A stretch of DNA of 64,000 nucleotides, from the NCBI RefSeq assembly GCF_011683955.1, contig NZ_JAAQPI010000001.1:186001-250000 (forward strand), written 5' to 3'. The stretch is from Pseudomaricurvus alkylphenolicus (lineage in GTDB: Bacteria > Pseudomonadota > Gammaproteobacteria > Pseudomonadales > Cellvibrionaceae). The notes under the pieces were generated by a model, which saw nothing but the letters and a program-made list of their open reading frames with translations, searched no databases and was not told the DNA's origin. Shown here piece after piece: positions 8,307 through 17,100 of this stretch (the first letter of the stretch is position 1; every line of letters starts with the position of its first letter). The position numbers were made by a program, and so were the translations under genes.

Positions 8307-10664
8307 TCAGAATCGGTAATCCAGCTCCACAGACCAACTGCGCGGCAGACCGGGTACATCGTTGAAGCTTCCCAGGTCGTCGGTCGACGAACTCACCACA
8401 TAGTCCTCGTTGGCAAGATTGCGACCAACCAATGACACACTCCAGCGCTCTTCCTCGGTGCCAATCGACACCCTCGCGTTAATCAGGTCGTAACCATCGT
8501 GGGGATTCAAACCACGATCCAGCACCCCGGCGTAGGAGCCGGATGGATTCACATCTGAGCGATAACTGTAATTTAATTGCGCCCCCAGAAGCAGGTTATC
8601 AGCAATACTGCGCTCGTATCGGGTTTGGAAGGTATAACTCCATTCAGGAGCTGTCGCACGCTGTAAACCTTCCACGCTAGCGGGGGTACCGTCTTGGGAC
8701 AGGATCACGCTATCCGAGTCGGTAAATTCAGCGTCCAGCCACGCCAGGCTGGCGGCGAAACTCAATCCCTCGACAGACTCGGGTATCCACTGAGCCTCCA
8801 GTTCAACGCCAGTGTGCTCCGCATCTCCCAGGTTACCCAGTTTGGTCAGAATGGTACCCAGGGTTTCGTCAAAACCGGTGACGAAACCTTGTACATCCCG
8901 ATAATCATAAAAATAGGCACTGCCATTGATGCGCAGACGACGATCCAGCCAGTCAGTTTTGAACCCCACTTCATAGGCCAAAACCACTTCTTCGCGATAG
9001 GGCTGAAGGTCCTGTGGCGTAATGGCGAAGCCCCCATAAAAACCACCGGATTTAAAACCTCTCGTGGCTTTGGCGTAAATGAGAGAATTGTTGGTGGGAG
9101 TCCAATCGATACCGATATGACCCGACCAGTTTTTTTCCAGTTCGTAGTCGGCACTGGTTCCCTGATGGAGGAAATAACCATTGGATCTGGCATTCAGAAA
9201 CCCACCATCCAACTCTTTATCTTCCTTGGTGTAACGCAGTGATCCGTTGACAGTCACCGTATCACTCAACTCGTAATCAGCCTGCCCATAGACAGCCCAG
9301 GATTCGCCTTCCTGTGAAAAGCCGCGGCTGGATTGAAAACTGGAAAACGGAAATCGAGGATCGCAAACAGTCCCCGATTCATCACAGGAGAACGCGGCTT
9401 GAAACAACACATTATCGTCGTGGTGGGCAATTCGAAATTCATCGTTCTGCTCCCCGGCGATAACCACACCAGCTATCCAGTGAAGAACACCATCCGAGGT
9501 CGATGTAAAACGAAACTCCTGCGACCAGGACTGGATTTCCGCGTCTCCATTCTCGGTTAAAAAGACTCGCTCGGTCGCATCAAAGTCATACACGAAACGA
9601 TTGTCGTATTGCAGGTATCCGGTAATGGAAGTCAGCGTTACCTTTTCCCAATCCCAATCGATTCGAGCAGTAATACCCATCCACGAGTTGTCCAGTTCAT
9701 TAACAGGGTTGGAAAGTGTGCTGGAGCCATCGTCGTTCTGCTCCGCCGGGTTTAGTCCACCAGGACCACCGATAATGGAGTCAGTCAGGGATGCAAAAGT
9801 GGCACAGCTGGCTTGATCGCGCCGACCACTTTGTACAGCACCACAGAAGCCGCCAGTATTCAGATCATAAGCACCAACCGCCTGACCCAATGTCGTTTCA
9901 GAATTGTCCTCACCAGCGTTTACTTTCAACCAGATCTTCAGCTCATCACTGGGCTGAATCAGCAACTGGGCTTTCAGTGCGGAGAAATCCCGGTCCCCGT
10001 ACTCATCATCGCCGGGTGTGGCCAGGCTATCCTGCCATCCCCCTGCCTGCTCTGTCTTAGCCGCAATGCGATAAGCCACTGTGTCTGAAATGGGCGCACC
10101 GAACGCTCCCTCCAGATGGTAACGGCCCCAACGTCCGTATGAGGCGGTCAGATAACCATCTGACTCATCCAACGAAGGCTGGGTAGACAATACTCGTACC
10201 GCGCCACCTGTCGTATTGCGGCCATACACGCCGCCCTGTGGGCCTTTGAGGACTTCCACCCGTTCAGTGTCAAACAGGCCAATTCCACCCATCACATTGG
10301 AGATCAGGTAAAACTCATCGTCGTAGATTGCTGCCGTGGGTGTATTGTTTGAGTTGAAATCCGCCAGCCCCACACCTCGAATAACCCAGGTAGGCTGACC
10401 GGACCCACGATCGTCAAACAGCTCCACACCCGAAACATAGTCGGTCAGATCCTGAAGACTTGAAGCTCCGGTATTACGGAGTTCTTCTGCGGAAAAAGCG
10501 GATATTGCAATGGGCACATCCTGAATACTCTCTGCTCTCTTTTGCGCAGTAACCACCACCTCCTCGATCTGGAGAGTATCTAAACCCCAGGCTAATGGTG
10601 AACTGCCGACGCAGATCATCACCGCCGTATACAGGAGCGATTGGGGAAATCTTGAAGTCTTCAT
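8307..10664 (-). CDS. TonB-dependent outer-membrane receptor
   Basis: A 785-residue receptor. It has a cleavable signal (to about residue 27, ending SPLAWG), then a TonB box 'IEEVVVTAQKR'. The plug domain contains 'VEVLKGPQGGVYGRNTTGG' and the 22-strand barrel ends in aromatic YRF, the BAM-recognition end. Length is normal for the FyuA/sphingomonad-type receptors that import siderophores or hydrophobic substrates. No iron-regulation genes are nearby. The ligand is unknown, but its place inside the bracketed module with three amide/ester hydrolases suggests an organic substrate. A 409-bp AT-rich region precedes it. Confidence 0.93.
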   Translation of the reverse strand: MKTSRFPQSLLYTAVMICVGSSPLAWGLDTLQIEEVVVTAQKRAESIQDVPIAISAFSAEELRNTGASSLQDLTDYVSGVELFDDRGSGQPTWVIRGVGLADFNSNNTPTAAIYDDEFYLISNVMGGIGLFDTERVEVLKGPQGGVYGRNTTGGAVRVLSTQPSLDESDGYLTASYGRWGRYHLEGAFGAPISDTVAYRIAAKTEQAGGWQDSLATPGDDEYGDRDFSALKAQLLIQPSDELKIWLKVNAGEDNSETTLGQAVGAYDLNTGGFCGAVQSGRRDQASCATFASLTDSIIGGPGGLNPAEQNDDGSSTLSNPVNELDNSWMGITARIDWDWEKVTLTSITGYLQYDNRFVYDFDATERVFLTENGDAEIQSWSQEFRFTSTSDGVLHWIAGVVIAGEQNDEFRIAHHDDNVLFQAAFSCDESGTVCDPRFPFSSFQSSRGFSQEGESWAVYGQADYELSDTVTVNGSLRYTKEDKELDGGFLNARSNGYFLHQGTSADYELEKNWSGHIGIDWTPTNNSLIYAKATRGFKSGGFYGGFAITPQDLQPYREEVVLAYEVGFKTDWLDRRLRINGSAYFYDYRDVQGFVTGFDETLGTILTKLGNLGDAEHTGVELEAQWIPESVEGLSFAASLAWLDAEFTDSDSVILSQDGTPASVEGLQRATAPEWSYTFQTRYERSIADNLLLGAQLNYSYRSDVNPSGSYAGVLDRGLNPHDGYDLINARVSIGTEEERWSVSLVGRNLANEDYVVSSSTDDLGSFNDVPGLPRSWSVELDYRF

Positions 10665-11073
10665 AACAGGGCTCTTCCTCGTGGGTATTTATATTTATTA
10701 AATATCACAAACTTCAATATATACCCTACCCTCATGCAGAACAAAGTCAACAACTTAAAATATAAAATATTATAAGTAACTGTTTTTATTTACTTTTTAT
10801 TTATTTAAAAGTGAAGGAATCATCATTTTAAACTTTTAAATAAGTGAGAATATATTCACTTATCTACATTAACCCGAAAACCGTGGCCGCCTGCAACCTA
10901 ACTCTTAGACACAAGACAAAGGGGCGCCCTCAGTCAAAAATGGCCGAAACAAAGGAATGATTTAATGCTGCGAAAGAATCCGCTTTGGCCTGCGAGTCAG
11001 GCGACCCACTGCCGGGAAAACCAAAGCGGCGATGCTTATTGAATGGAAATAACCTTACCCTGTCTTTAGCAGA
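10665..11073. other. AT-rich intergenic region, no gene recognised
   Basis: A 409-bp gap. The part next to the receptor (about 10680-10870) is strongly AT-rich and should hold its promoter. GGGTAT (10683) and ATACCC (10721) form a loose inverted pair there. From about 10870 the composition returns to normal. An inverted repeat CCGCTTTGG (10980-10988)/CCAAAGCGG (11021-11029) with a 32-nt loop lies just 3' of the small gene; it has no T-tract, so it is not called a terminator. Confidence 0.6.
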
Positions 11074-11436
11074 TTACCCCTCTTCCTCTTCAGACAAGTC
11101 GGGCTCAGGCACCTCCAGGTCATTGCGGGTCCACCAGTAGGTAAACCCCTGACCAGTCAGCCACTGAGCGGCACCGTCAAGATTTGACCACTCACGGCAC
11201 TCCCCCCTGGCGCTGTTCAAGCGCAGAGGTACGCCATCTATATAGACCAATATCGCCCAGGCGTAGGGGCGCTTGCTCTGGTCGCCAAATCCACCTCCGA
11301 GTTTATTGCGATAAATACGATAGACCACCGCATAGTCCCCCAGTCGCCCCTGGCTGCGCACCAGGGGAAGTTCTGCCTGAGTGACCGTTCCGGCGATGCC
11401 CAAAAAGGTCTCAAGGCTCAAATTGTCATACATCAT
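11074..11436 (-). CDS. Small acidic-tailed protein of unknown function
   Basis: About 120 residues from ATG 11436; the frame stays open to 11562, which would overlap the amidase start. I do not recognise the family with certainty. The middle contains 'VYRIYRNKLGGGFGDQ' and 'AWAILVYIDGVPLRL'. Next comes 'ARGECREWSNLDGAAQWL', then a Trp-rich 'TYWWTRNDLEVP', and the protein ends in the acidic tail DLSEEEEG. The ARGxxREW-x-L-D-x-A-xWL pattern is reminiscent of small proteins encoded on plasmids and integrative elements, but this is only an impression. No signal peptide or membrane segment is seen. The start codon falls inside operator-like site A. It diverges from the amidase operon. Confidence 0.5.
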   Translation of the reverse strand: MMYDNLSLETFLGIAGTVTQAELPLVRSQGRLGDYAVVYRIYRNKLGGGFGDQSKRPYAWAILVYIDGVPLRLNSARGECREWSNLDGAAQWLTGQGFTYWWTRNDLEVPEPDLSEEEEG

Positions 11437-11448
11437 GGTCCATGGTGT
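11427..11448. promoter_or_regulatory. Operator-like palindrome, site A
   Basis: The core ACATCATGGTCCATGGTGT is a 19-bp dyad with eight of nine pairs complementary around a central T. A second copy (site B) starts exactly 42 bp away. The site lies 72-93 bp upstream of the amidase ATG and covers the probable start of the divergent small gene. Confidence 0.6.
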
Positions 11449-11468
11449 TGTCATTTGCTCAAAATAGG

Positions 11469-11490
11469 CATACATTATGGTCCAAGGTGT
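11469..11490. promoter_or_regulatory. Operator-like repeat, site B
   Basis: CATACATTATGGTCCAAGGT (continuing GT) matches site A at 20 of 22 positions in direct orientation. Its own dyad is weaker (six of nine pairs). It ends 29 bp before the amidase ATG. A spacing of 42 bp is close to four helical turns. It also equals 14 codons, so a coding duplication in a longer minus-strand gene cannot be excluded. Confidence 0.55.
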
Positions 11491-11519
11491 AGGGCGCCAC
11501 AAGTGGATGAGATAGCTAG

Positions 11520-12959
11520 ATGAGTATGATTGCCTGTACAGCCGTAGAGCTGCTCCAAGCACTGCGCGAGAAGCGCATTTCGGCAGCAGAGCTGCTTGAA
11601 GAAACCATTCAACACTCAGAACGTGTGTCTGAAGCCTTCAACCCCTTTGCCGTCAAACTCTATGACAGAGCCCGAGAGGCAGCACGGGAAGCAGACGCGC
11701 AATTGGCTCAGGGGCTGGGCGGTCCGCTCTGTGGCTTGCCCATTACCATCAAAGATTCCCAGTGGTTGGCCGGATTACCCTGCGCCAACGGCTCGCACAC
11801 ATTGACCGATTTTATTCCGGATGAAACCTCCGAGTCGGTCAGCAGATTAGAACAGGCTGGAGCGGTGATCTTCGCCAAGACCACCTGCCCCGAGTTCAGC
11901 CTGCAGGGCATCACCGAATCGTCCCTTTATGGATTGACCTCTAACCCATGGAACGCTGAGCGCACCTGCGGTGGCTCCTCTGGCGGTGCCGGTGCGGCGG
12001 TGGCGGCCGGTGCGGGGACCTTGTCTCTCGGAGGTGACGGCGGCGGTTCCATCCGCATTCCGGCGGCGTTTTGCGGCATCGTCGGATTTAAGCCATCATT
12101 CAAAGCTGTACCCCGCCAGCCCTGCTTCCCCTCCTGGAGCACCTTGGTTTCCTACGGTCCTATGGCTCGCAGCGTTGCCGATGCCCGGCTGATGTATTCC
12201 GTGCTGGCGGCTAACAATGAGGAATTCCCGTATCTGGATGACCTTCAGGCTCACAATTCAGGGCCAATGCCGCTGCAGGGTCAGCGCATTATTGTCTCGG
12301 AAGACCTGGGTTTTGCTCCTTTGGACGACGATGCCCGGCGCATGTTTCGTGACCTGTTAATCCGCCTGGAAGCGGCCGGTGCGCATCTGATCCACGATCA
12401 ACCCAACCTGCCCTCTTCTGTTATCGCCTGGGCAACGTCCGCCCACTACGATTCCTGGAGTTTCCAGCAGCAGAAACCCGCTCCACTGGAGGGGCTTGAT
12501 CCAAACACTCTGGAGATGATGAGTTTTGGCGCAGAACTGAGTGCGGAGGAATTCGCAGCAGCCGAGGCGCATCGCGCCACTATTGACGCCGCCTATGGTC
12601 AGATGTTTGAACGCAATGGAACCCACTTCTTCTTGACCCCCACCTTGGGTTTTGAGGCATTCAAGCACGGCCAACGCCATCCCGATACCATTGGCGGTCA
12701 GTCAATTGAGTTCCCGTGGCTGGACTGGGCCAGCTTTCTCTATGATGCCAATCTGACCGGTATGCCCGCCTGTGCGCTGCCCTTGGGATTGGGAGATGAT
12801 GATCTGCCCCTGTCCCTGCAGATCTCCGGCCCCAGAGGAACCGATGCCGCGATACTTAATCTTGCCGAAAGCCTGGAACACATTATCGATTGGGACAACT
12901 CGCCGGTGGGTATTGCCACAAGTACTGATGCTATTATCACCGAGGCGGCCCTGACCTGA
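11520..12959 (+). CDS. Amidase-signature family hydrolase
   Basis: A 479-residue amidase-signature enzyme with the full Ser-Ser-Lys triad visible: K78 in LPITIKDS, cis-Ser153 in GGSSGGAGAA and nucleophile S177 in GGDGGGSIRIPA. No signal peptide is present, so it is cytoplasmic. The family hydrolyses amides of fatty acids, amino acids or aromatic acids, and also Glu-tRNA amides; the lack of GatB/GatC and of GatA-like context argues against GatA. It is the first gene of a plus-strand run with an Ntn hydrolase (49 bp gap) and an ATP-grasp ligase. The start lacks a strong ribosome site; ATG 11526 is an alternative. Confidence 0.92.
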   Translation: MSMIACTAVELLQALREKRISAAELLEETIQHSERVSEAFNPFAVKLYDRAREAAREADAQLAQGLGGPLCGLPITIKDSQWLAGLPCANGSHTLTDFIPDETSESVSRLEQAGAVIFAKTTCPEFSLQGITESSLYGLTSNPWNAERTCGGSSGGAGAAVAAGAGTLSLGGDGGGSIRIPAAFCGIVGFKPSFKAVPRQPCFPSWSTLVSYGPMARSVADARLMYSVLAANNEEFPYLDDLQAHNSGPMPLQGQRIIVSEDLGFAPLDDDARRMFRDLLIRLEAAGAHLIHDQPNLPSSVIAWATSAHYDSWSFQQQKPAPLEGLDPNTLEMMSFGAELSAEEFAAAEAHRATIDAAYGQMFERNGTHFFLTPTLGFEAFKHGQRHPDTIGGQSIEFPWLDWASFLYDANLTGMPACALPLGLGDDDLPLSLQISGPRGTDAAILNLAESLEHIIDWDNSPVGIATSTDAIITEAALT

Positions 12960-13008
12960 CGGGTCGCTGGCGGACACTCAGCATCGTCTTACTGGAGGCG
13001 CAACTCCA

Positions 13009-13983
13009 ATGCAAGATCTGAAGTTCGAAGTTATTAAGGAAGCCGTTCCGGGCGAAAAATTCCGTCGCCTGTTCGACAACAACTGGCCCGCCTATCGGGC
13101 CTGGTACCTCGACGAAGGTGAGTCGGCCAGACCCACTTACCTCGAATGCGTGGACGCCGTTAAGCATTACATGCCGGAACTGTTTCCGATTTACAAACAG
13201 ATACTGAAGCTGGTGGACGCTGATGATCTCCAGGCGCGTTATCTGAGCCTTTACCAACCACCCCCTTTTTACTCCGGTTGCTCCCAATTGATTGCGTTTC
13301 GGGAACAGACAGCGCTTGTTCGAAACTACGATTTCCCGCCCATTCTGTGTGAAGGTACCGTGTTGCATACCCAATGGCTGGACAAACAAGTCATTACCAT
13401 GGCCGACGGTGTCTGGGGTGTACTCGACGGCATGAATGACGCCGGGCTTGCCCTGTCTATTGCCTATGGAGGTCATAAACTTCAAGGTGACGGATTCGCC
13501 GTCACCATAGTCTTGCGATACATTTTGGAAACCTGTAACACGGTTAACGAAGCGATCGCGGTACTTCGCCGTATTCCAATTCATCTGGATTACAACATCG
13601 CGCTGCTAGACCAGACCGGCGCTCACGCGACGGTGTTTGTCGCCCCCGGCCAGGATATAAGCGTTGGGCAGGTCACCACCTCCACCAATCAAAGGGGGCC
13701 GGTCAGTGGTGACACGGCACTGTTTTTGGAGGATTCACAGATTCGCCTCGACGCCTTGAATGCGCTATCGGCGCGATCGGATCTGTCCGCGCAGGAAACC
13801 GCGCTTTGTTTTCTGCAACCGCCACTGTATCGCCCACACCAGCTATATCCGTCCGGAACACTTTATACCGCCGCCTATTTTCCGGCCACAGGGCAAGTTC
13901 AATACCTGTGGCCGCATCAAAATCTGGTGCTGTCATTTGATCAATTCAGCGAACAAGAATGCCACATCCACTATTCAATATAA
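13009..13983 (+). CDS. C45-type Ntn hydrolase / acyltransferase (penicillin acyltransferase-like)
   Basis: A 324-residue protein related to the C45 family (isopenicillin-N acyltransferase-like). These enzymes are made as proproteins and self-cleave before a Cys that becomes the N-terminal nucleophile. The candidate nucleophile is Cys91 in 'FYSGCSQLIAFREQ', followed by 'LVRNYDFPP', the position of the family's GRN(L/F)D strand. A further family feature is 'GVLDGMNDAGLALSI' (xGMNexGLa pattern). GGAGG lies ten bases before the ATG. No signal peptide is seen. It could hydrolyse or transacylate an amide; the substrate is unknown. It lies between the amidase and the ATP-grasp gene, most likely in one transcript. 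Confidence 0.82.
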   Translation: MQDLKFEVIKEAVPGEKFRRLFDNNWPAYRAWYLDEGESARPTYLECVDAVKHYMPELFPIYKQILKLVDADDLQARYLSLYQPPPFYSGCSQLIAFREQTALVRNYDFPPILCEGTVLHTQWLDKQVITMADGVWGVLDGMNDAGLALSIAYGGHKLQGDGFAVTIVLRYILETCNTVNEAIAVLRRIPIHLDYNIALLDQTGAHATVFVAPGQDISVGQVTTSTNQRGPVSGDTALFLEDSQIRLDALNALSARSDLSAQETALCFLQPPLYRPHQLYPSGTLYTAAYFPATGQVQYLWPHQNLVLSFDQFSEQECHIHYSI

Positions 13984-14066
13984 CTTATAGCGTAGGCACA
14001 TGGATGGTGAACCTCATGACAAAGTGGTGTTCACCAAACCTGAACCCGAAGGTAGAGGACCTGACT

Positions 14067-15521
14067 ATGACCAACGAGAATAAGCTACAAGGCCTGTCTG
14101 ACATTTATCGCTTCTTCCGCAAGAACAAAACACCGATCTACTTTGTTTCGCCCACTGCCTACAACGTGTTAGGCATAGGCCAATGGGTGCAGAGTTTTAA
14201 ATACGTCACCTTTTTCGACTCGTTTGACGGCGGTCATTTTCGCATCACCAATCCCAAGCTGGAAGGCGAACGGGAATTTCAATCGATGGAGGATATGGTC
14301 AACTACCTATTGAGCCACAAGCAGACCTCCGATCTGCTCGAAGCCAATGGAGGTGGCGGCAAACTGCTGACAGTGATGTTTGATGAAGAGACCGAAGCCA
14401 TCGCCAAGCGTCTTGGCCTGGAGATGGCACTGCCTCCGGCCAGTCTGCGCAAGCATATCGACTCGAAAATCGTGACAACGCAACTGGCCAATGAAGCAGG
14501 TGTTCCCAGTGCCCCCAACCTGGTTGACGTTACCGCCGACACTTACGACGCGCTGATGGAATTGGCAACAGAGGCGCGTCTGGGCGAAAACCTGGTGGTA
14601 CAAACACCCTACGGCGACTCCGGCAAAACCACATTTTTTATTCGCAACCGTGAAGACTGGGATAAACACGCAGACAATATCGTTGGCGAAACCCTGAAGG
14701 TGATGAAATACATCAACCATGTTCCCGGTACCGTTGAGGCTGTGGCAACCCGTTGCGGCACCTTGGTCGGGCCACTGCAAACCGACATTACCGGCTACGC
14801 CGAGCTGACTCCCTACAAAGGCGGATGGTGCGGCAACGACATTATTCCGGGACTGTTGGCCGGCAAGCAGCGGGAGAAGATTATCTCCATGGTTAAGGCC
14901 ATGGGAGACAAGCTTTATGAACAGGGTTATCGCGGCGCCTTTTGCTTTGACTACCTGGTGGACACCGACGATGGGGAAGTTTACCTGGGTGAAATCAATC
15001 CTCGGATCAGCGGTGCCAGCCCGCTAACCAATCTGGTCACATCCAAGTACGGTGGCGCGCCCTTGATGCTGTTCCACTTGCTGGAGTTTATGGATGTCGA
15101 TTTTGAGTTTGATTACGATCTGGTTCAAAGCCGCTGGGCGGATTTTGGCAGCTGGACTCAGCTGGTATTGAAGCATACCGAAGATCAAGTGAGACTCATC
15201 ACCAAAGCACCAAAATCCGGTATTTGGCGTATGGGCGACGACGGTGAAATAGAGTATGTGCGCCAAAGCATCGACTGGAATAACGTGGGTGACGAAGAAG
15301 ACGCCTTTTATTTGCGAGTCTATGGTGAGGGTGAATACAGCTACCTCGGTGCGGACATGGGTATTATCGTCGCCCGTGGTCGTATGCAGTCTGATGATCG
15401 CGAGCTGTTGCCAAGGGCCAAGCAGTGGATCAATCCCATCAACCGCCAGTTTGAGTTTCAGGCGTTGGACGAATCCGCAGCTCCCTACATCCCCAACGAG
15501 AGTGTTCGAAAGATGATTTGA
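14067..15521 (+). CDS. ATP-grasp family carboxylate-amine ligase
   Basis: About 484 residues from ATG 14067, which has GAGG eight bases upstream; an open extension to 13959 overlaps the previous gene and is not needed. ATP-grasp features are a central 'VVQTPYGDSGKTTFFI' (glycine-rich nucleotide loop), 'FDYLVDTDDGEVYLGEINPR' (metal/ATP-binding acidic pair and E-x-N-x-R) and 'SGASPLTNLVT'. Annotation pipelines often call such proteins biotin carboxylase, but no biotin-dependent partner is present. Formation of an amide from a carboxylate via acyl phosphate is the general reaction. Substrates are unknown. It ends the amidase-Ntn-ligase run, 48 bp before repeat copy 2. Confidence 0.85.
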   Translation: MTNENKLQGLSDIYRFFRKNKTPIYFVSPTAYNVLGIGQWVQSFKYVTFFDSFDGGHFRITNPKLEGEREFQSMEDMVNYLLSHKQTSDLLEANGGGGKLLTVMFDEETEAIAKRLGLEMALPPASLRKHIDSKIVTTQLANEAGVPSAPNLVDVTADTYDALMELATEARLGENLVVQTPYGDSGKTTFFIRNREDWDKHADNIVGETLKVMKYINHVPGTVEAVATRCGTLVGPLQTDITGYAELTPYKGGWCGNDIIPGLLAGKQREKIISMVKAMGDKLYEQGYRGAFCFDYLVDTDDGEVYLGEINPRISGASPLTNLVTSKYGGAPLMLFHLLEFMDVDFEFDYDLVQSRWADFGSWTQLVLKHTEDQVRLITKAPKSGIWRMGDDGEIEYVRQSIDWNNVGDEEDAFYLRVYGEGEYSYLGADMGIIVARGRMQSDDRELLPRAKQWINPINRQFEFQALDESAAPYIPNESVRKMI

Positions 15522-15569
15522 AGCTCGAACTATTGACCTGCAGGAAGCGTAAAGCTGGAATGAGTAGGC

Positions 15570-15842
15570 AGAAAAGTGCCATAACCGGAAGTTCATAATC
15601 CTGGTTCAGGGCACGATGGGCATTCGATAATGTCTGCAACGGCCGCGCGAATGTAGGGCGGATTAGGCGAAGCCGTAATCCGCCGAAGGTTTAAATTGGC
15701 GGCGGCCGCCTATAAACCGCCTGTTACAGCAACATCCCAGGGTGTTAAAAACCGGGCCGCAGCCAACGAACAACACCAGCGGAACCGTCGGATTACGCTC
15801 CGCGAAGCGGAGCTAATCCGACCTACGCGGGAAGAAAATCCT
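15570..15842 (-). repeat. Dispersed palindromic repeat, copy 2 (inverted to copy 1)
   Basis: A 273-bp inverted copy of 5889-6177. It contains GTCGGATTACG...CTAATCCGAC and a second stem GGCGGATTA/TAATCCGCC. Differences are scattered substitutions and a net 16-bp length change near the second hairpin. It occupies most of the 334-bp gap between the ATP-grasp gene and the barrel protein; no gene was found in the remainder. Confidence 0.9.
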
Positions 15843-15855
15843 AAGATTCAGGCAC

Positions 15856-17088
15856 TCAGAAATACCGCCGTAATTCCAGCTGCAGATAATCGTCGTCGCG
15901 CAGGGTATAGGCCGGGTCGTCGTCAGCAGTATTGCTAAACAAACGCAGCTCCGCCTCCAGCAACCACTTGTCACCGAGGCGGCGGCTGGCTTCGACGCTG
16001 GCAAAGCGGCTGCCGTTGTCGAGATCCACACTCAGAGCCGCCAGCACTTCAGTGCTCTGAATATCATTGAGCACCCATCTTGCCCCCAAGGCAATGTCAT
16101 TTTGCGCGGTCGTTTCGGTTAACCCGCGACGATCGTCAAACTGATATTCCAGCAACACCCCCAGGTCGGCCGCGGAATCTGAAATTCCTACAAAGGTGTA
16201 TTCAAAACCACCCACCGCCGCACTCTGGCGGTCTTCGCCCTTTTGCTTGACGGAGATGGCTTCCAGCTTCCAGAGCCAATCGCCGAGAGTGGCTTGTACA
16301 TCAAGACCCGTTTGTTGGATTTGAGCGTAGTAAGGACGAAGACCCAGGGGTTGAGATTGCTCGGAAGCTGCCGCGCCTGCGTCAAGCAACAACTGCGGAT
16401 CACGGGCTGTGCCCATAAAATGACTCACCCCCAGGTCCCAATCGCCAAACACCTGACTCCAGCGCAGCGCCAGATCAATGTGTTTGTCTCCGGCACCGGA
16501 CTGGTACAGCGCCTTGTCATCGTCGACAACCAAGGGCCCGCGCAGTCGGCCGTTGTCTCCGGCAAACGCACGCTCACGAAATCCCAATAAAGCAAACGCC
16601 TCCAACGTACCCCAGTCCCGCTCCATCAGCACACTGATCATAGGTTGGCCAAGTTTATCTTCGCCATCGAGATTCTCCACAGCATCGTCCTGGTTGATCA
16701 CATCCACCAAGTGGACAGTCTCCGTAACGCCCCAAAAAACCTTGCGCACCCCGGCATAAACTTCAAACTCCTCGAACTCCCGCCACCAATAAAGCTCACG
16801 AATATCCCCATGGCTGCGTTCACTGTCTTCAGGATCCCAACGCGCATAGGCCGTGGCGACAAAGCGCTGACGGTAGTCGTCCCAGTCATGGTAGTACTCA
16901 ACTTCGGCCGACGCGGATGCGCCATAATCACTCTGGTCAGTGTATAGGGCATCGGAAAAAAAGGAGCGAGACTCCACTGCCAGATAGCCGGTGAGTTCAT
17001 TCCCATAACTCTGCCCTGCCAGCGCCAACAGCAGCCCCCCAAGGAGGCTGCTGACCCTTTTTTTTGATAAGGAAAAGACGTTAACCAT
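15856..17088 (-). CDS. Predicted outer-membrane beta-barrel protein
   Basis: A 410-residue protein with a Sec signal peptide (to about residue 29, ending GQSYGN). It then shows alternating hydrophobic strands rich in Tyr, Trp, Asp and Arg, and a C-terminal 'YLQLELRRYF' ending in Phe. This is the pattern of an outer-membrane barrel. It resembles the DUF1302-like or alginate-porin-like proteins that accompany RND/MMPL transporters. It is the last gene of the TetR-RND-LolA-like operon, 12 bp after the LolA-like gene. I infer that it passes or inserts the operon's lipid-like cargo at the outer membrane. The specific family needs a profile search. Confidence 0.75.
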   Translation of the reverse strand: MVNVFSLSKKRVSSLLGGLLLALAGQSYGNELTGYLAVESRSFFSDALYTDQSDYGASASAEVEYYHDWDDYRQRFVATAYARWDPEDSERSHGDIRELYWWREFEEFEVYAGVRKVFWGVTETVHLVDVINQDDAVENLDGEDKLGQPMISVLMERDWGTLEAFALLGFRERAFAGDNGRLRGPLVVDDDKALYQSGAGDKHIDLALRWSQVFGDWDLGVSHFMGTARDPQLLLDAGAAASEQSQPLGLRPYYAQIQQTGLDVQATLGDWLWKLEAISVKQKGEDRQSAAVGGFEYTFVGISDSAADLGVLLEYQFDDRRGLTETTAQNDIALGARWVLNDIQSTEVLAALSVDLDNGSRFASVEASRRLGDKWLLEAELRLFSNTADDDPAYTLRDDDYLQLELRRYF

Positions 17089-17100
17089 TGTGCTGTCCGA

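Noticed and set aside
14004-14066. Upstream start of the ATP-grasp gene (from 13959 or 14004)
   Set aside because: The longer starts overlap or crowd the C45 gene, and only ATG 14067 has a well-spaced GAGG.
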